Shown: positions 32,331 to 42,141 of the stretch, in pieces
Position numbering within the stretch: position 1 is the first letter of the stretch
How the letters are laid out: each line of letters opens with the position of its first letter
From: Anaerolineae bacterium
GTDB taxonomy: Bacteria > Chloroflexota > Anaerolineae > Promineifilales > Promineifilaceae
Reading direction: 5' to 3'
DNA length: 64,000 bases
Assembly: GCA_023954475.1 (NCBI GenBank)
Contig: JAMLHW010000005.1
Coordinates: 62,001-126,000, forward strand
Position numbers and translations under genes: made by a program
The notes under the pieces: generated by a model
Database searches by the model: none
What the model saw: only the letters and a program-made list of their open reading frames with translations
What the model was told of the DNA's origin: nothing

Positions 32331-33566
32331 ATGGGCGTATTGAGGCAGAACATTCGCTTGTGGTGGCAACCACCGCGCAACATCACCGATCGCGATTTGA
32401 ATCGGAGCGTGACATTTCTGGAATTGTTCTACGATCTGGTCTACGTCGTCCTGATCGCACAAATAGCCCATTCGTTGTCCAAAAACCCCACGGTCGAAGG
32501 CGTGGCAGGGTATGTGTTTTTGTTCGTCATGGTCTGGTGGGCGTGGCTCAATGGCTCGATCTACCACGAATCGCACGGCAACAACGATGTCCGCACACGC
32601 GTTTTCACGTTTGCCCAGATGATTACAGTCGGGGCGATGGCGATTTTTGCTCACGGTGCGCTGGACGACACATCGGCCGAATTTGCGCTGGCTTTTGCCG
32701 CCTACCAGTTGATTTTGACCTATATGTGGTGGCGCACCGGCGTTTACGATCCGGCGCATCGTCCGTTTTCGCGCCCTTATGTCGCACTGTATTTGCTGAC
32801 AACGTTGCTGATGATCGGGTCGGTTTTTGTACCGGCTCCCACGCGTTTTGTCATCTGGGGCATTGCGCTGTTGATTTCGCTGTTGCTGCCGATTTTGACG
32901 TTGGGTTATCGGCCGAAAAACGAGTCAGAACGCATTCAAATGGCGAGCATCTTGACCGTCAGTCCTGCACTGGTCGAGCGGTTCGGCTTGTTTACGATTA
33001 TCGTGTTGGGCGAAGTCATCGTCGGCGTCGTCAACGGCGCTGCCGGGCATCGCGATTTGAATTGGGAAGTGGGCATCACGGCTTTGTTAGGCATGCTTGT
33101 AGCGATTGGCGTGTGGTGGATATTCTTCGATTCCATCTCACATCACAAACCAAGAGCAAACTCGGTGATGACCCGTGCCTGGTTTTATCTGCACTTGATC
33201 GTGGGGATGGGCATCGCCGCAACCGGCGCCGCCATGCTCAATGTCATCGAATCAGTCGGTGAACCGCTGCCGTCCACTGTGCAATGGCTTTTGGTGGGGG
33301 CGATCAGCGTTATCCTGTTCGGCGTTGCGCTGCTGATGAGAACGATTCAATACCCTGCTGAGTTCGAACCAATCTATCGTACTGCCGGTCTGCTCACGTT
33401 GGCCGCTGCTGTGGCCGCACTGGCTTTGGGGTTCATCAATCTGCCGGCCATTCCGCTTCTGATTGCGTTGATAGCACTGCTGCTGGCTCCGATGTTTTAC
33501 GGCATCAAGGGATGGGTCAGCATTGCGGCGGAGTATGGCCTCGAAGCTGTTGAGCACAGCGAATAA
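32331..33566 (+). CDS. LtrA family (low temperature requirement A) membrane protein
   Basis: The 411-residue polytopic protein has about ten helices. The LtrA signature is present: VTFLELFYDLVYVVLIAQIAH near residue 25, then WWAWLNGSIYHESHG, ERFGLFTIIVLGEVIVGVV and WWIFFDSISHH. The ATG has an excellent ribosome site (AGGAGGA). The long open frame upstream of it runs through SDR 4 and is not coding. Named for a Listeria cold-growth phenotype; biochemical role unknown to me. It is 115 bp from SDR 4 on the same strand and may belong to the same operon. Confidence 0.9.
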   Translation: MGVLRQNIRLWWQPPRNITDRDLNRSVTFLELFYDLVYVVLIAQIAHSLSKNPTVEGVAGYVFLFVMVWWAWLNGSIYHESHGNNDVRTRVFTFAQMITVGAMAIFAHGALDDTSAEFALAFAAYQLILTYMWWRTGVYDPAHRPFSRPYVALYLLTTLLMIGSVFVPAPTRFVIWGIALLISLLLPILTLGYRPKNESERIQMASILTVSPALVERFGLFTIIVLGEVIVGVVNGAAGHRDLNWEVGITALLGMLVAIGVWWIFFDSISHHKPRANSVMTRAWFYLHLIVGMGIAATGAAMLNVIESVGEPLPSTVQWLLVGAISVILFGVALLMRTIQYPAEFEPIYRTAGLLTLAAAVAALALGFINLPAIPLLIALIALLLAPMFYGIKGWVSIAAEYGLEAVEHSE

Positions 33567-33602
33567 GTTATTGGAGAGCGACCGTTTCGGCCGAAAACAA
33601 CC

Positions 33603-34658
33603 CTACCCAATTACCAGGTTAAACAAATAGCCGGTCACCACAATCGCCATCGCGACGATCATGATGAAAATGAGGATCAGGCGTGTATTGATCACACGCC
33701 GCAAAATCAAAATCTCCGGCAAGCTCAACGCAACGACTGACATCATGAACGCCAACACCGTTCCCAATGCGGCTCCCTTGCCCATCAAGGCATACACCAC
33801 CGGAATGATGCCCGCCGCGCTGGAATAGAGCGGAACTCCCAACAATACGGCAGCCGGAACAGCCCACCACGTATCGCTGCCCATTACGTCCGCCAGAAAA
33901 TCTTCCGGCACGTAACCGTGAATAGCCGCGCCAATACCAATACCGATGATCACAAACGGCCATACTTTACCGACAATCATGCGTGTCGCTCCTGCCGCTT
34001 CTACAATGCGATCATCCCAGGAGGGCTTGTACAGCACACCCATTTGCTGACCGCTTTGTACGTTCCACACAAAATCGGCGACAAACCGTTCGGGCCGCAT
34101 TCGGCCGATTATGACACCGCCCAGAATCGCAATTATCAGCCCGGTGACCAGATACAGCGCCGCAATCTGTGCGCCAAAGAGGCCAAACAACATCGCCAGC
34201 GCAATCTCGTTCACCACCGGCGTCGCGATCAAAAATGAAAATGTGACACCCAGCGGAATACCACTCTCGACAAAACCGATAAACAGCGGAACGGCCGAAC
34301 ACGAGCAAAACGGCGTCAACACACCCAACCCCGCAGCAATCACATTACCGACCCCTTCGCGTTTACCACCGAGCAACGCACGCGTCTTTTCGGGACTAAA
34401 AAACGAACGAATGAGCGTCACCAAAAAGATCATCCCCGCCAGCAGCATCAAAATTTTGGGCACATCGTAAAGGAAAAAGTTGACCGACTCCGCCAGATGT
34501 GTTTCCGGCGGCAAACCGATGAGATCGTACGTCAGCCAATCTGCCAGGTTTTGCAGTTGTCGCCATACCACTACCCAGACAATCGCCACTACGATGACCA
34601 GCGTCGGCAATTGCCATGCCGGGCGGGTCGGCGGCAATGTCAATTGTTCGGTACGCAT
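33603..34658 (-). CDS. DUF318/ArsP-like permease
   Basis: The 351-residue membrane protein has about eight to nine helices and the family signature GVLTPFCSCSAVPLFIGFVESGIPLGVTFSFL (in parts: VLTPFCSCSAVPLFIGF, then GIPLGVTFSFLIATPVVNE). The CSCS cysteines match those of ArsP (organoarsenical efflux) and of related metal permeases. The start ATG overlaps the ArsR stop (TTA/CAT at 34656-34660). Last gene of a three-gene operon with a thioredoxin-like protein and an ArsR repressor, so metal(loid) efflux is the likely job. Confidence 0.88.
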   Translation of the reverse strand: MRTEQLTLPPTRPAWQLPTLVIVVAIVWVVVWRQLQNLADWLTYDLIGLPPETHLAESVNFFLYDVPKILMLLAGMIFLVTLIRSFFSPEKTRALLGGKREGVGNVIAAGLGVLTPFCSCSAVPLFIGFVESGIPLGVTFSFLIATPVVNEIALAMLFGLFGAQIAALYLVTGLIIAILGGVIIGRMRPERFVADFVWNVQSGQQMGVLYKPSWDDRIVEAAGATRMIVGKVWPFVIIGIGIGAAIHGYVPEDFLADVMGSDTWWAVPAAVLLGVPLYSSAAGIIPVVYALMGKGAALGTVLAFMMSVVALSLPEILILRRVINTRLILIFIMIVAMAIVVTGYLFNLVIG

Positions 34659-35029
34659 TAGACTCCCTCTGGTTGACAAGTTATGCTCGCAAGCTGCCCT
34701 TCAGGACCGCACAAGACAGGCCGTGTTTCGACACGCTCCACATCCAGCAAGTGCAGCAGCCAATCGCGCAGCAAACTGACTTTGCTGCCGTCAATAGCAT
34801 AGTAAATCCAGCGACCGTCGACGCGGTCGCGGCGTGAGTGGATGAGACCGGCCTTGCTCAGCACATTGAGGTGATGCGAGAGCAGATTTGGTGCCAATCC
34901 GAGTTCGTCGCGCAGTTCACAGTTACAGGAATCGCCCTGCGTCAGGCGTTCGAAAATGCGCAAGCGATTGGGATCGGCAAGTGCTTTGAGACTGGTGCTG
35001 ATCTGATCGGGCGTAAGCGTTGTCGGCAT
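34658..35029 (-). CDS. ArsR family transcriptional repressor
   Basis: The 123-residue winged-helix repressor reads ISTSLKALADPNRLRIFERL, then GDSCNCELRDELGLAPNLLSHHLNVLSKAGLI and RRDRVDGRWIYYAI. The CxC in SCNCEL is where ArsR proteins hold metalloid-binding cysteines, and two more cysteines lie at the C-terminus (VLCGPEG, ITCQPEG). It should leave DNA when As/Sb or another thiophilic metal binds. Sits between the thioredoxin-like gene and the permease; two matching palindromes (35327-35342 and 35423-35438) are likely operators. Confidence 0.92.
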   Translation of the reverse strand: MPTTLTPDQISTSLKALADPNRLRIFERLTQGDSCNCELRDELGLAPNLLSHHLNVLSKAGLIHSRRDRVDGRWIYYAIDGSKVSLLRDWLLHLLDVERVETRPVLCGPEGQLASITCQPEGV

Positions 35030-35051
35030 TGTGTTTTCCGTTTGTTCTGAG

Positions 35052-35306
35052 TCAGGCCGTTGCTAACGCTGCGTCAGCCAGCCATGTGCTGATTTCGCCT
35101 TGTGACGGAATGCGGCCGTATGACACGACGCGTCCATCGACAACGAGGCCGGGCGTAGACATAATGCCGTAGGTCATAATCTCGCCATAATCCGTAACTT
35201 TCTCGATCGATACATCCAACTGCATGTCGTCCGCGACCTTGCGCGTCATTTGATCTAGTCGTTTGCAATTTGCACAACCGGGGCCTAAGACTTTGACGGT
35301 AATCAT
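35052..35306 (-). CDS. Small thioredoxin-like protein (redox-active disulfide protein 2 type)
   Basis: The 84-residue protein has the CxxC motif GPGCANCKRLDQM at about 9-16 and the later cis-Pro region GIMSTPGLVVDGRVVSYGR. This matches the MTH895/thioredoxin_3 family often found with ArsR/permease operons. It probably reduces thiols or helps with metal/metalloid handling. First gene of the operon; ATG follows AGAGGA. The gap to arsR is 22 bp. Confidence 0.9.
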   Translation of the reverse strand: MITVKVLGPGCANCKRLDQMTRKVADDMQLDVSIEKVTDYGEIMTYGIMSTPGLVVDGRVVSYGRIPSQGEISTWLADAALATA

Positions 35307-35326
35307 TGGTTCATCCTCTAATTTAG

Positions 35327-35342
35327 TTCAACAGTAGTTGAA
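35327..35342. promoter_or_regulatory. ArsR operator candidate 1
   Basis: TTCAACAGTAGTTGAA is a 16-bp inverted repeat, TTCAA-N6-TTGAA. It lies 20 bp upstream of the first gene of the thioredoxin-arsR-permease operon. Confidence 0.65.
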
Positions 35343-35384
35343 GTAATATACACAAAGCATACTGCTGACGATCTATGACGATTA

Positions 35385-35398
35385 GTGACGAATGTCAC
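35385..35398. promoter_or_regulatory. Crp/Fnr-like palindrome
   Basis: GTGA CGAATG TCAC, perfect 5-bp arms (GTGAC/GTCAC). It lies upstream of the ars-like operon, between the two ArsR-type palindromes. Confidence 0.45.
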
Positions 35399-35422
35399 AG
35401 ATTGTGCTGCCAAAGATCATAG

Positions 35423-35438
35423 TTCAATGATCATTGAA
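35423..35438. promoter_or_regulatory. ArsR operator candidate 2
   Basis: TTCAATGATCATTGAA is a perfect 16-bp palindrome with the same TTCAA-N6-TTGAA skeleton as the site at 35327, 96 bp away. Confidence 0.6.
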
Positions 35439-35495
35439 TTATTTGGCTGATGTTGGATGCGTTCCCTGACAAAAACGTCCGGGTGCACAGTTGAT

Positions 35496-35557
35496 GTAAA
35501 CCGGATTGTTAATCCGGTAGATGGCAGTGGTCTTGTCGGATTACAAATCCGACTTAC
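35496..35557. repeat. Double-hairpin intergenic repeat overlapping a gene end
   Basis: CCGGATTGTTAATCCGG and GTCGGATTACAAATCCGAC are two hairpins about 20 bp apart, bounded by GTAAA and TTAC. Related to 15577-15625. The second hairpin reaches into the last codons and stop of the GH13 gene. Confidence 0.6.
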
Positions 35558-37589
35558 CGATGATGGCGATTAGGGCGGTGTAGCTGTCGAGTCGAATAGG
35601 GAGTCGTGTTGTGTTGGTTAAGGTGGTGACCGTTTCGGCCGAAAGCACATCCACCACACGCCCACTGACCGCCTCTGGCAACAGCACCGTCTGCTCAACC
35701 GGCTCAGCACCGAAATTGATCGCCGTGATCTGATACCGGCCATCAGGTAACACATGCACCATCACCAGCAAACTGCCTTTGCCCAGCACAGCAACCTGCG
35801 TCGCTTCATAGATGCGATATCGTTCGCGTAAACGCAGCAAACGCTTTAGCTGAGAAGCAAACGAATCCGGGTCTTGCAATTGTTCCGGCAGTGGCCCATA
35901 TAACGACGGCGCAGGCGGCAGGTCAGCGCCGCCCCCCTTACCCAGCAGATCATAGCTACCGCGATTGATCCAGCGCGTATCGCCGTCTCCCATCAGATGT
36001 TGCACCTGCTCCGGCGGCAGCGGCAGTGCGCCGACCAAATCCCAACCGGACAGCGCAAACACACCGGGCTGAAATGCATTGTAGATCACGAGCAAGAGAT
36101 GCAGGCGCTTGATTTGTTCGCGCTGCGCGGCGGTCAGGTTGGTGATGTCAGTAATGCTGAGCGTGGCTGTGATCAAGCTCAAGGTTGTGCAGGCAATGCC
36201 ATTGGTCGTCGATTGCAAATTATACGGTGCGTTACTACCCATACAGCGGCTGAACATCTCGTGCCGCACGCGTTCACGAATCGCACGACCGGTGAATGTC
36301 TCATCGTCTAACTCGAATGGCGTCTCCGCGTGGCGTGTCCAGAAATGCACCAATTCGAGGGTCAATTCGTCATGGTTTTGCAGGGCGTGGATCAAGGCAT
36401 TCGGCCGAATCCCGTACTCATGCATCAGCGACAACATCAAACGCAAAAACGAAGCGTCGCCGGTGACGAGGGCGTGATGGTAAGCCGGACGTGTGACAAA
36501 ATCGTAAGACAAATCGGCGCCACCCGCACCCATCGCGGCCATATCTTCCAGCGTCAGATTCAACTCCTGAAAGCTGAAACCGCCGACTTTGCGAATCAGG
36601 CCGGCGATGAGTTGATTGCTGATGACGGCCAATGGATGGCCTTCGGAGATGACGGTGCCATCGGCCGATTTTTCTATGCCCAGAAAGCCGTTGGCGTCTA
36701 AACGCAGCATCCCCTCGCCCAAAATTTTGAGCGAATGCAGCACATCGCCCGCGATGAGCCGTTGGGCGGCAAACGTTTGGTCGAGCCAGTTGAATACCGG
36801 CTGTCCTTCTTTGAAATAATGCAAATAGACCCAGCGCCGCGTCACGCCATCCACGCCGACGACGGGCGCGGTGGCACTCCAGTTGCTTTCCTTGACACCT
36901 GGTTCGTAGAAGATAACGCGCGGCAATCGGCCGATAATGTATTCTTTGGCCGCCAATTGATCGACCACCTCCGGCTTCAGATTGACCGAATCCCGTCCTT
37001 CAGCTACATCCGGCAACAATGCCCAATCCGCCTCGTCGATGGCGACCATGTGGTACAAACCGGGATAATCGCCAACGGCGCGTTCCGCCAGCCGCCAATC
37101 GGCCCCCTTGCCGCTGTGAAGCGGCACAATGTCGCCGATAACCGTCACGCCATGCGCTGCGGCCGCTGCCACCACCGCTTTGTATTGTGCGTCACTGCCA
37201 AACTGCGGGTCGAGTTCCATGCTAATGCGGTCGAAATGGCCGTCAATAGTCGGCGTGTATGCTCTGCCGCGAATGCCGCCCGCCCGTTTGAGCGGGCCAG
37301 TGTGCATCGCAGAAATGCCAATGTCGTGAAACGTTACCCACAGATCGGGATCGGCCAATGCTTGCAGGACAGACTGGCCGGCCGGCGTCACAATCGCGGA
37401 GGGATACGCGGTAAACCAGACAGACGCGCGCGCAGCGGCCGATTCAGGCTGTGTAGCTGCATACGGACGCTGCCATTGTTCGCCGCCACCTGAATACCGG
37501 GCGTGCGAATCACGGGCACTCAACTGCTCTGCCTGCGCCAGCATGGAGCGTTCTTTCAACCAATCGATGTATGATGCTATTTCTTCCAT
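35541..37589 (-). CDS. GH13 family glucosidase, trehalose synthase-like
   Basis: The 682-residue alpha-amylase superfamily enzyme has region [19 protein letters not shown] (about residue 153), region [18 protein letters not shown] holding the nucleophile Asp (about 300) and region [14 protein letters not shown] (about 400). A C-terminal beta-domain follows. The [14 protein letters not shown] form is the one seen in trehalose-synthase-like GH13_33 enzymes, so maltose-trehalose interconversion or a related transglucosylation is likely. ATG at 37589 has AGGAAGG 6 nt upstream; the frame is open 42 nt further. No trehalose or glycogen gene lies nearby. Confidence 0.82.
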   Translation of the reverse strand: MEEIASYIDWLKERSMLAQAEQLSARDSHARYSGGGEQWQRPYAATQPESAAARASVWFTAYPSAIVTPAGQSVLQALADPDLWVTFHDIGISAMHTGPLKRAGGIRGRAYTPTIDGHFDRISMELDPQFGSDAQYKAVVAAAAAHGVTVIGDIVPLHSGKGADWRLAERAVGDYPGLYHMVAIDEADWALLPDVAEGRDSVNLKPEVVDQLAAKEYIIGRLPRVIFYEPGVKESNWSATAPVVGVDGVTRRWVYLHYFKEGQPVFNWLDQTFAAQRLIAGDVLHSLKILGEGMLRLDANGFLGIEKSADGTVISEGHPLAVISNQLIAGLIRKVGGFSFQELNLTLEDMAAMGAGGADLSYDFVTRPAYHHALVTGDASFLRLMLSLMHEYGIRPNALIHALQNHDELTLELVHFWTRHAETPFELDDETFTGRAIRERVRHEMFSRCMGSNAPYNLQSTTNGIACTTLSLITATLSITDITNLTAAQREQIKRLHLLLVIYNAFQPGVFALSGWDLVGALPLPPEQVQHLMGDGDTRWINRGSYDLLGKGGGADLPPAPSLYGPLPEQLQDPDSFASQLKRLLRLRERYRIYEATQVAVLGKGSLLVMVHVLPDGRYQITAINFGAEPVEQTVLLPEAVSGRVVDVLSAETVTTLTNTTRLPIRLDSYTALIAIIGKSDL

Positions 37590-37827
37590 CTCAAACCTTC
37601 CTCGATTCAACCACGTGACGCCTTGGAGCATTGTCGTTTCAACAGTGATTATGGCTAGATTCTATCAGAAACTGATCGCGATGAATTGATGTAACGCGTA
37701 GCATCATTTCTGACATGGACGACGATGTCGTCTATGACGCGCCATATCCTCTGATGTGTGGCAATCGATTGACAAACCTGGTCTAACCTCGTCTAATGAG
37801 GCAACCTATCAGGAAGAGGCACATTGC

Positions 37828-39687
37828 ATGCACATCAAAGTAATCATCCGTGAAGCGCTGCGCGATTTCAAAACGCAATTCTCACAATTCCTCACGTTCT
37901 ACATCATCTACTCTATTGCCGTTGCCGTCCTGCTCCTGCCGGGCGCCATCTGGTTGCTCAACACCTTTGTCGCTACAACCGGCAATGCCGCGCTCAGTGA
38001 TTATGCGCTGGTCGGATTCATTCTATCACCAATCGGGATCGCGACTGTCATCATCTTTGGTGTCATCGCTCTGGCATTCGCGTTTGCGCGTGATACCGGC
38101 ACAATGTTGATTGGCTTTGGTGCAGCAGCGGGCACTCCAGTCACTTTCCGCCGCGCATTTGTCTTAATGCTGCACCGCCTGGGCTCAATATTGTGGCTCA
38201 ATACATTGGTTGTTGTCATCGTTCTCATTACCGCCGTGCCATTTCTGCTGCTTGGCTTTGCGGCTTATAAAATGATGCTACCCGGCGACATCAATTACTA
38301 TCTCGCAGAAAAACCGCCGGAATTCTATCAGGCGCTACTTGTGATCGGTGTTGTCGTGTTGGCTTTTCTGACCGTCGCTGCTTATTTGTATGTAACATGG
38401 TCATTTATACTGCCTGCACTGCTCTTTCGGGATAAACGGGGGCGTGCAATACTGGCAGAAAGTCGGCATCTCGTCAAAGGGCACTTTTTCAAGATTGCGT
38501 CGTTGCGCGTAGGGTGGCTGATCGTTGCGTTTGGCACCGTGATTGTTGTTCACTGGATTTATTGGCGCATCGGACAGGCTGTTTTTGAACTGCTGGTATC
38601 CGGTATGACCAGTTTGCTGTTTGTTTCGGCCGGTTTGATCGTTTTGGATGCGGTTTTGCTCGCCATTTTGAATTTCCTGCGCACGACATTGACGGCGTTG
38701 TTCGCCCTGCATTTGTATGAGGCTGTGGTGACGGAGAAAGGTGTGGGGATGGGGACGGTGGCGGAATTAGATTCGGCCGAAACACAAACCCAATGGCACA
38801 TTCCTCGCGTCGTTTACGTTGTAGCAGCCGTTGCCGTCATCGTGGCCATCATCGTCGTCGCCTTCGGTCTGCAAAACACAGTTGCCACCAACACCTATGC
38901 TGAAATCATCGCTCATCGCGGTGGGGCCATTGCCGCGCCGGAAAATACACTGGCTGCAGTGAGACAAGGCATACTCGACGGCACAGATGTCATCGAGATC
39001 GACGTACAGGAAACCAAAGACGGCACCGTCGTCGTCCTCCACGATGCAGATATTCGACGCGTAACTGGCTTGGCAAAAAACATCTGGGAAGTGAACTACG
39101 ATGAAATCAAAGATCTCGACGCCGGAAGTTGGTTTGATCCCGCGTTCTCAGACGAGCACATTCCCACATTGGAAGAAGTACTGGACGAGATCGGTGATCA
39201 GGCAATTGTACTCATTGAACTGAAATATTACGGACATGATCAAGCATTGGCGCAAAAGGTTGTCAACATGGTTGAAGAACGCGGTATAGAAGACCAGGTG
39301 CGCATTATGTCATTGCTGTATTCAGGCGTGCAGGAAGTAGAGCAGTTGAATCCCGATTTAGAAACAGGTTTGCTCGCCGTGGTCACGGCAGGTGATATTA
39401 CGAATCTCGATATTGATTTTTTGGCCATGTCACATGGTGAAGTCGATCGCGCTTTTGTCGATGATGCACATCGCAAGGGTATTGAAGTCGCTGTCTGGAC
39501 CATCAACGACCATGCCGACATGGTGCATTTCATCAATCTGGGAGTTGACAGCTTGATTACCGATACACCCACCACGGTACACGATGTCAGTGCAGAGCTT
39601 GCAAAGTTGACGCCATCACAACGCGCATTGATTCAGGCGAATCAATTGTTTGGATTTGATCAGGTGACTGAATCCGGGGAACAATAG
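37828..39687 (+). CDS. Membrane-anchored glycerophosphodiester phosphodiesterase
   Basis: The 619-residue protein has an N-terminal membrane domain (residues 1-350) with about eight helices, of the GDPD membrane-domain type (PF10110-like), with SFILPALLFRDKRGRAILAESRHLVKGHFFK in parts (WSFILPALLFRDKRG). The C-terminal GDPD domain follows: AHRGG near 362, APENTLAAV, IEIDVQETKDGTVVVLHD with metal ligands Glu/Asp and catalytic His, LIELKYY and VAVWTINDH. It hydrolyses glycerophosphodiesters to glycerol-3-phosphate and an alcohol. Start ATG 37828 follows AGGAAGAGG. It is convergent with the ClC gene. Confidence 0.92.
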   Translation: MHIKVIIREALRDFKTQFSQFLTFYIIYSIAVAVLLLPGAIWLLNTFVATTGNAALSDYALVGFILSPIGIATVIIFGVIALAFAFARDTGTMLIGFGAAAGTPVTFRRAFVLMLHRLGSILWLNTLVVVIVLITAVPFLLLGFAAYKMMLPGDINYYLAEKPPEFYQALLVIGVVVLAFLTVAAYLYVTWSFILPALLFRDKRGRAILAESRHLVKGHFFKIASLRVGWLIVAFGTVIVVHWIYWRIGQAVFELLVSGMTSLLFVSAGLIVLDAVLLAILNFLRTTLTALFALHLYEAVVTEKGVGMGTVAELDSAETQTQWHIPRVVYVVAAVAVIVAIIVVAFGLQNTVATNTYAEIIAHRGGAIAAPENTLAAVRQGILDGTDVIEIDVQETKDGTVVVLHDADIRRVTGLAKNIWEVNYDEIKDLDAGSWFDPAFSDEHIPTLEEVLDEIGDQAIVLIELKYYGHDQALAQKVVNMVEERGIEDQVRIMSLLYSGVQEVEQLNPDLETGLLAVVTAGDITNLDIDFLAMSHGEVDRAFVDDAHRKGIEVAVWTINDHADMVHFINLGVDSLITDTPTTVHDVSAELAKLTPSQRALIQANQLFGFDQVTESGEQ

Positions 39688-39724
39688 AACCGACTTATCT
39701 CTACCGGTCTGGCTGGAAAATTTG

Positions 39725-40987
39725 TCAAATTGCGTCTGTCTGTGCTTTTCCTTTGGCCGCATACAGCCCCAATCCATGTGCAACTGCGAACGAAACCAGT
39801 GCGGCCATAATTACAGGGACAGTATTCGTCGGTGACAAGCCGACGATCAAGATGCCGATAACCGCCAGTGCCAATGGAATGGGTACGACAGCCGCCGGAA
39901 TAGCCACAATTAAGCAACCGATAGCTAACGCAGGTGGTATCTGCGGAAAAAGAACGTTGACGGCTGCACCCAATGTGCCACCGATGAATAACATCGGAAA
40001 GATGGGGCCGCCAATGAACCCAAACGACAACGCACCACCCAACGCCAACATTTTGGCCAGGGCATACACAATCAACAGCGTAGCACCAATTTCTGCTGCC
40101 TGGCTGGTTGTGGTGCTGAGTCCGGCTGTGCCGAGGAACAGTGTGAGTGGCAGTGCCTTACCGAGCAGGCCCAATAGAATTCCACCCACCACGCCACGAA
40201 TTACAGGCCGGCTGTTCAATGGAGCGACTAATCGGCCGAGAAGCCTGGTAATCAACAGGAAAATAATGGCCAAAGGCACGGCAATGATGCCAAATACAAT
40301 GCCGGCACCAATGTGCCAGACATTTAAATCGTAAGATGGTGGCTGCACAATGCCTAACAGGCTGGAGAAGGTGTCGCCACCTACCCAGAAAAAAAGACTG
40401 AAACCGATCGCTGCCGCAAGGCCCGAAATGAGCAATGTGCCATAGTACAGCACCGTCTGCATGTGCGACGATTCCAGAATCATCATCAACAGGGCAAAGG
40501 GAGAAGAAAACAAGCCGGCGTAGGCAGAAGAAACAGCGCCAATCACATTGGTACGAGTCGTTTCAACATCGAGCTTGCGCCATTTTGAAACCCAGGATGC
40601 CAACCCCGTTGCCAGCATACCGATCGGTACCTCAGGGCCCAGGCTGAACCCACCAATCAGCGAGACAAGCGATACTGCAAGCGAGGCAGGCACCGGCGCA
40701 GGGTCTAAATAGCCATTATTGACCGCCTCAAACACATCTAGTTGCTTTGCCGATGAATATTTATGGATTAAGCCGACGATAAGACCGGTCACCGCCATGA
40801 TGATGACAATGTTCCATGAACCGGAGAACGGTTCCCATCCCGGGGGGTTGGGCCAGACCAGATCAATACTTCGATCGACAATGGTATTAAAGACGAGGGC
40901 ACCAATTGCAGCGAACAAACCAAGCGACACACCCCAGCCAAGGCGACGCCAATACACTTTTGATCGCAAGTTTAATTCATCTGACAT
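39725..40987 (-). CDS. ClC family chloride channel/transporter
   Basis: The 420-residue integral membrane protein has about ten to twelve helices. LIGGFSLGPEVPIGMLATG near residue 120 corresponds to the GREGPSV-type selectivity filter motif. Other ClC-like blocks are GAVSSAYAGLFSSPFALLMMILE and SFGFIGGPIFPMLFIGGTLGAAV. The Glu in LGPEVP is the expected gating glutamate. No cytoplasmic CBS domains. ATG 40987 follows AGAGGAA; a longer in-frame start 18 bp upstream is less good. Substrate could be Cl- or F-. Confidence 0.9.
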   Translation of the reverse strand: MSDELNLRSKVYWRRLGWGVSLGLFAAIGALVFNTIVDRSIDLVWPNPPGWEPFSGSWNIVIIMAVTGLIVGLIHKYSSAKQLDVFEAVNNGYLDPAPVPASLAVSLVSLIGGFSLGPEVPIGMLATGLASWVSKWRKLDVETTRTNVIGAVSSAYAGLFSSPFALLMMILESSHMQTVLYYGTLLISGLAAAIGFSLFFWVGGDTFSSLLGIVQPPSYDLNVWHIGAGIVFGIIAVPLAIIFLLITRLLGRLVAPLNSRPVIRGVVGGILLGLLGKALPLTLFLGTAGLSTTTSQAAEIGATLLIVYALAKMLALGGALSFGFIGGPIFPMLFIGGTLGAAVNVLFPQIPPALAIGCLIVAIPAAVVPIPLALAVIGILIVGLSPTNTVPVIMAALVSFAVAHGLGLYAAKGKAQTDAI

Positions 40988-41176
40988 AATGTTCCTCTCG
41001 CTCAAGCGTTGTCACACCATAATTGACTCGCAACCATAACGACGTTGCATGAATTATGCAACCCTATTTTGTACATTCACTCTGTTCGACAAAAGGCACG
41101 CTGACACCGAGAACACAACGCGTGAATTCCTGAATACCTTCGTCGGCGACGAAGTAACGCAAATCGAAACGATCCC

Positions 41177-41734
41177 TTACAATTCCCCGTCAGCCAATCG
41201 ACGCAACAACTCGCGTGCAAACGCAATTTCTGTAGTGAAATGCGCTTCGCTCCACGCCGCAACGATACCCTGCCAGCGTGCATCGGGATCAAGCTCTGCA
41301 TATTCGCGGACAATGGCGATTTGCGCCAATGCCTCCTCCCCATCGCTGATAAATTGTTCTAGCAGGACACCAAGTCGTGCCGGTTCGGCCGATTGTCCGA
41401 AAAAGAGGCGCAGCAGCATCGCATGTTTCATCATCGTCGGCTCAGCCGGTGTTTCGTTGAGCCAGACGCGAAATGCGGTCGTGCCAGCTTCTGTGATTTG
41501 GTAGAGTCGTTTATCGGGCTTGCCGTCCTGACGCACCAATTCGGATGTGACGTAGCCGTGTGCAGCAAGTCGGCGCAGTTCGGAGTAAATCTGGCTTTGG
41601 GCCGGACTCCAGTAGAAGTAGTGTAGGTTTTCGGCCGATTTGCGCACCTCATATCCGGACATTGGCTCTCTCGAAGTGAGAAAACCAAGCACGGCATACG
41701 CTGTGTTTGGTAGGGGCTTGGTCATCACATTCAA
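41177..41734 (-). CDS. PadR family transcriptional regulator
   Basis: The 185-residue protein reads TAYAVLGFLTSREPMSGYEV, then FYWSPAQSQIYSELRRLAAHGYV and DGKPDKRLYQITEAGTTAFRVWL: the PadR winged helix followed by a C-terminal helical dimerisation part (PadR C). Start ATG 41734 or 41725. It is divergent from the DUF6958 gene with ~100 bp between, holding a 21-bp palindrome (41797-41817) that is the probable operator. Likely a repressor of the divergent promoter and of itself. Confidence 0.9.
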   Translation of the reverse strand: MNVMTKPLPNTAYAVLGFLTSREPMSGYEVRKSAENLHYFYWSPAQSQIYSELRRLAAHGYVTSELVRQDGKPDKRLYQITEAGTTAFRVWLNETPAEPTMMKHAMLLRLFFGQSAEPARLGVLLEQFISDGEEALAQIAIVREYAELDPDARWQGIVAAWSEAHFTTEIAFARELLRRLADGEL

Positions 41735-41758
41735 CTCCAGTCACAAATATATGCCAAT

Positions 41759-41817
41759 TTGACATATGACTTTTTGTAGTATACACTTTGCCCAACCATA
41801 TGACAAATAGTCATATG
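41759..41817. promoter_or_regulatory. Divergent promoter region with PadR operator
   Basis: CATATGAC (41797-41804) and GTCATATG (41810-41817) form a perfect 8-5-8 inverted repeat. A further half site CATATGAC lies at 41763-41770, overlapping a plus-strand TTGACA (41759-41764). A -10 for the plus strand could be TACACT (41782-41787, 17-bp spacer). The layout fits repression of the DUF6958 gene and autoregulation of padR. Confidence 0.7.
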
Positions 41818-41833
41818 ATTGCGGAGAACAGCC

Positions 41834-42127
41834 ATGACTCAAGAAATGATGGAAGCCCTGCACCCCGATCCTGACAAAAAGGGAACGCGCGTTACCAAAG
41901 CGACCTATCTCATCTATAAGGCAGCATTACTGACTGTGATTCCCGATGCGGAAGAAGGGATTTATTTTTCTGACTTGCCTAAAGCGGTAGAACCATATTT
42001 GACTGAAGATGTGATCAGAAACACATCAACAGGTTGGTGGGTGACAACGGTCAAGCTCGATTTAGAGGCACGGGGATTGATCGAACGCGTGCCCGGCAAA
42101 GGCAAGCAACGGTTGCGAAGAGTGTAG
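41834..42127 (+). CDS. DUF6958-like small protein
   Basis: The 97-residue soluble protein reads LHPDPDKKGTRVTKATYLIYKAALL, then IPDAEEGIYFSDLPKAVEPYL and GWWVTTVKLDLEARGLIERV. It looks like a winged-helix-like fold and fits the pattern I associate with DUF6958; function unknown. RBS GGAG lies 8 nt before ATG 41834. Divergent from padR and under its putative operator. Confidence 0.75.
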   Translation: MTQEMMEALHPDPDKKGTRVTKATYLIYKAALLTVIPDAEEGIYFSDLPKAVEPYLTEDVIRNTSTGWWVTTVKLDLEARGLIERVPGKGKQRLRRV

Positions 42128-42141
42128 CCGAGTCAGCCACA

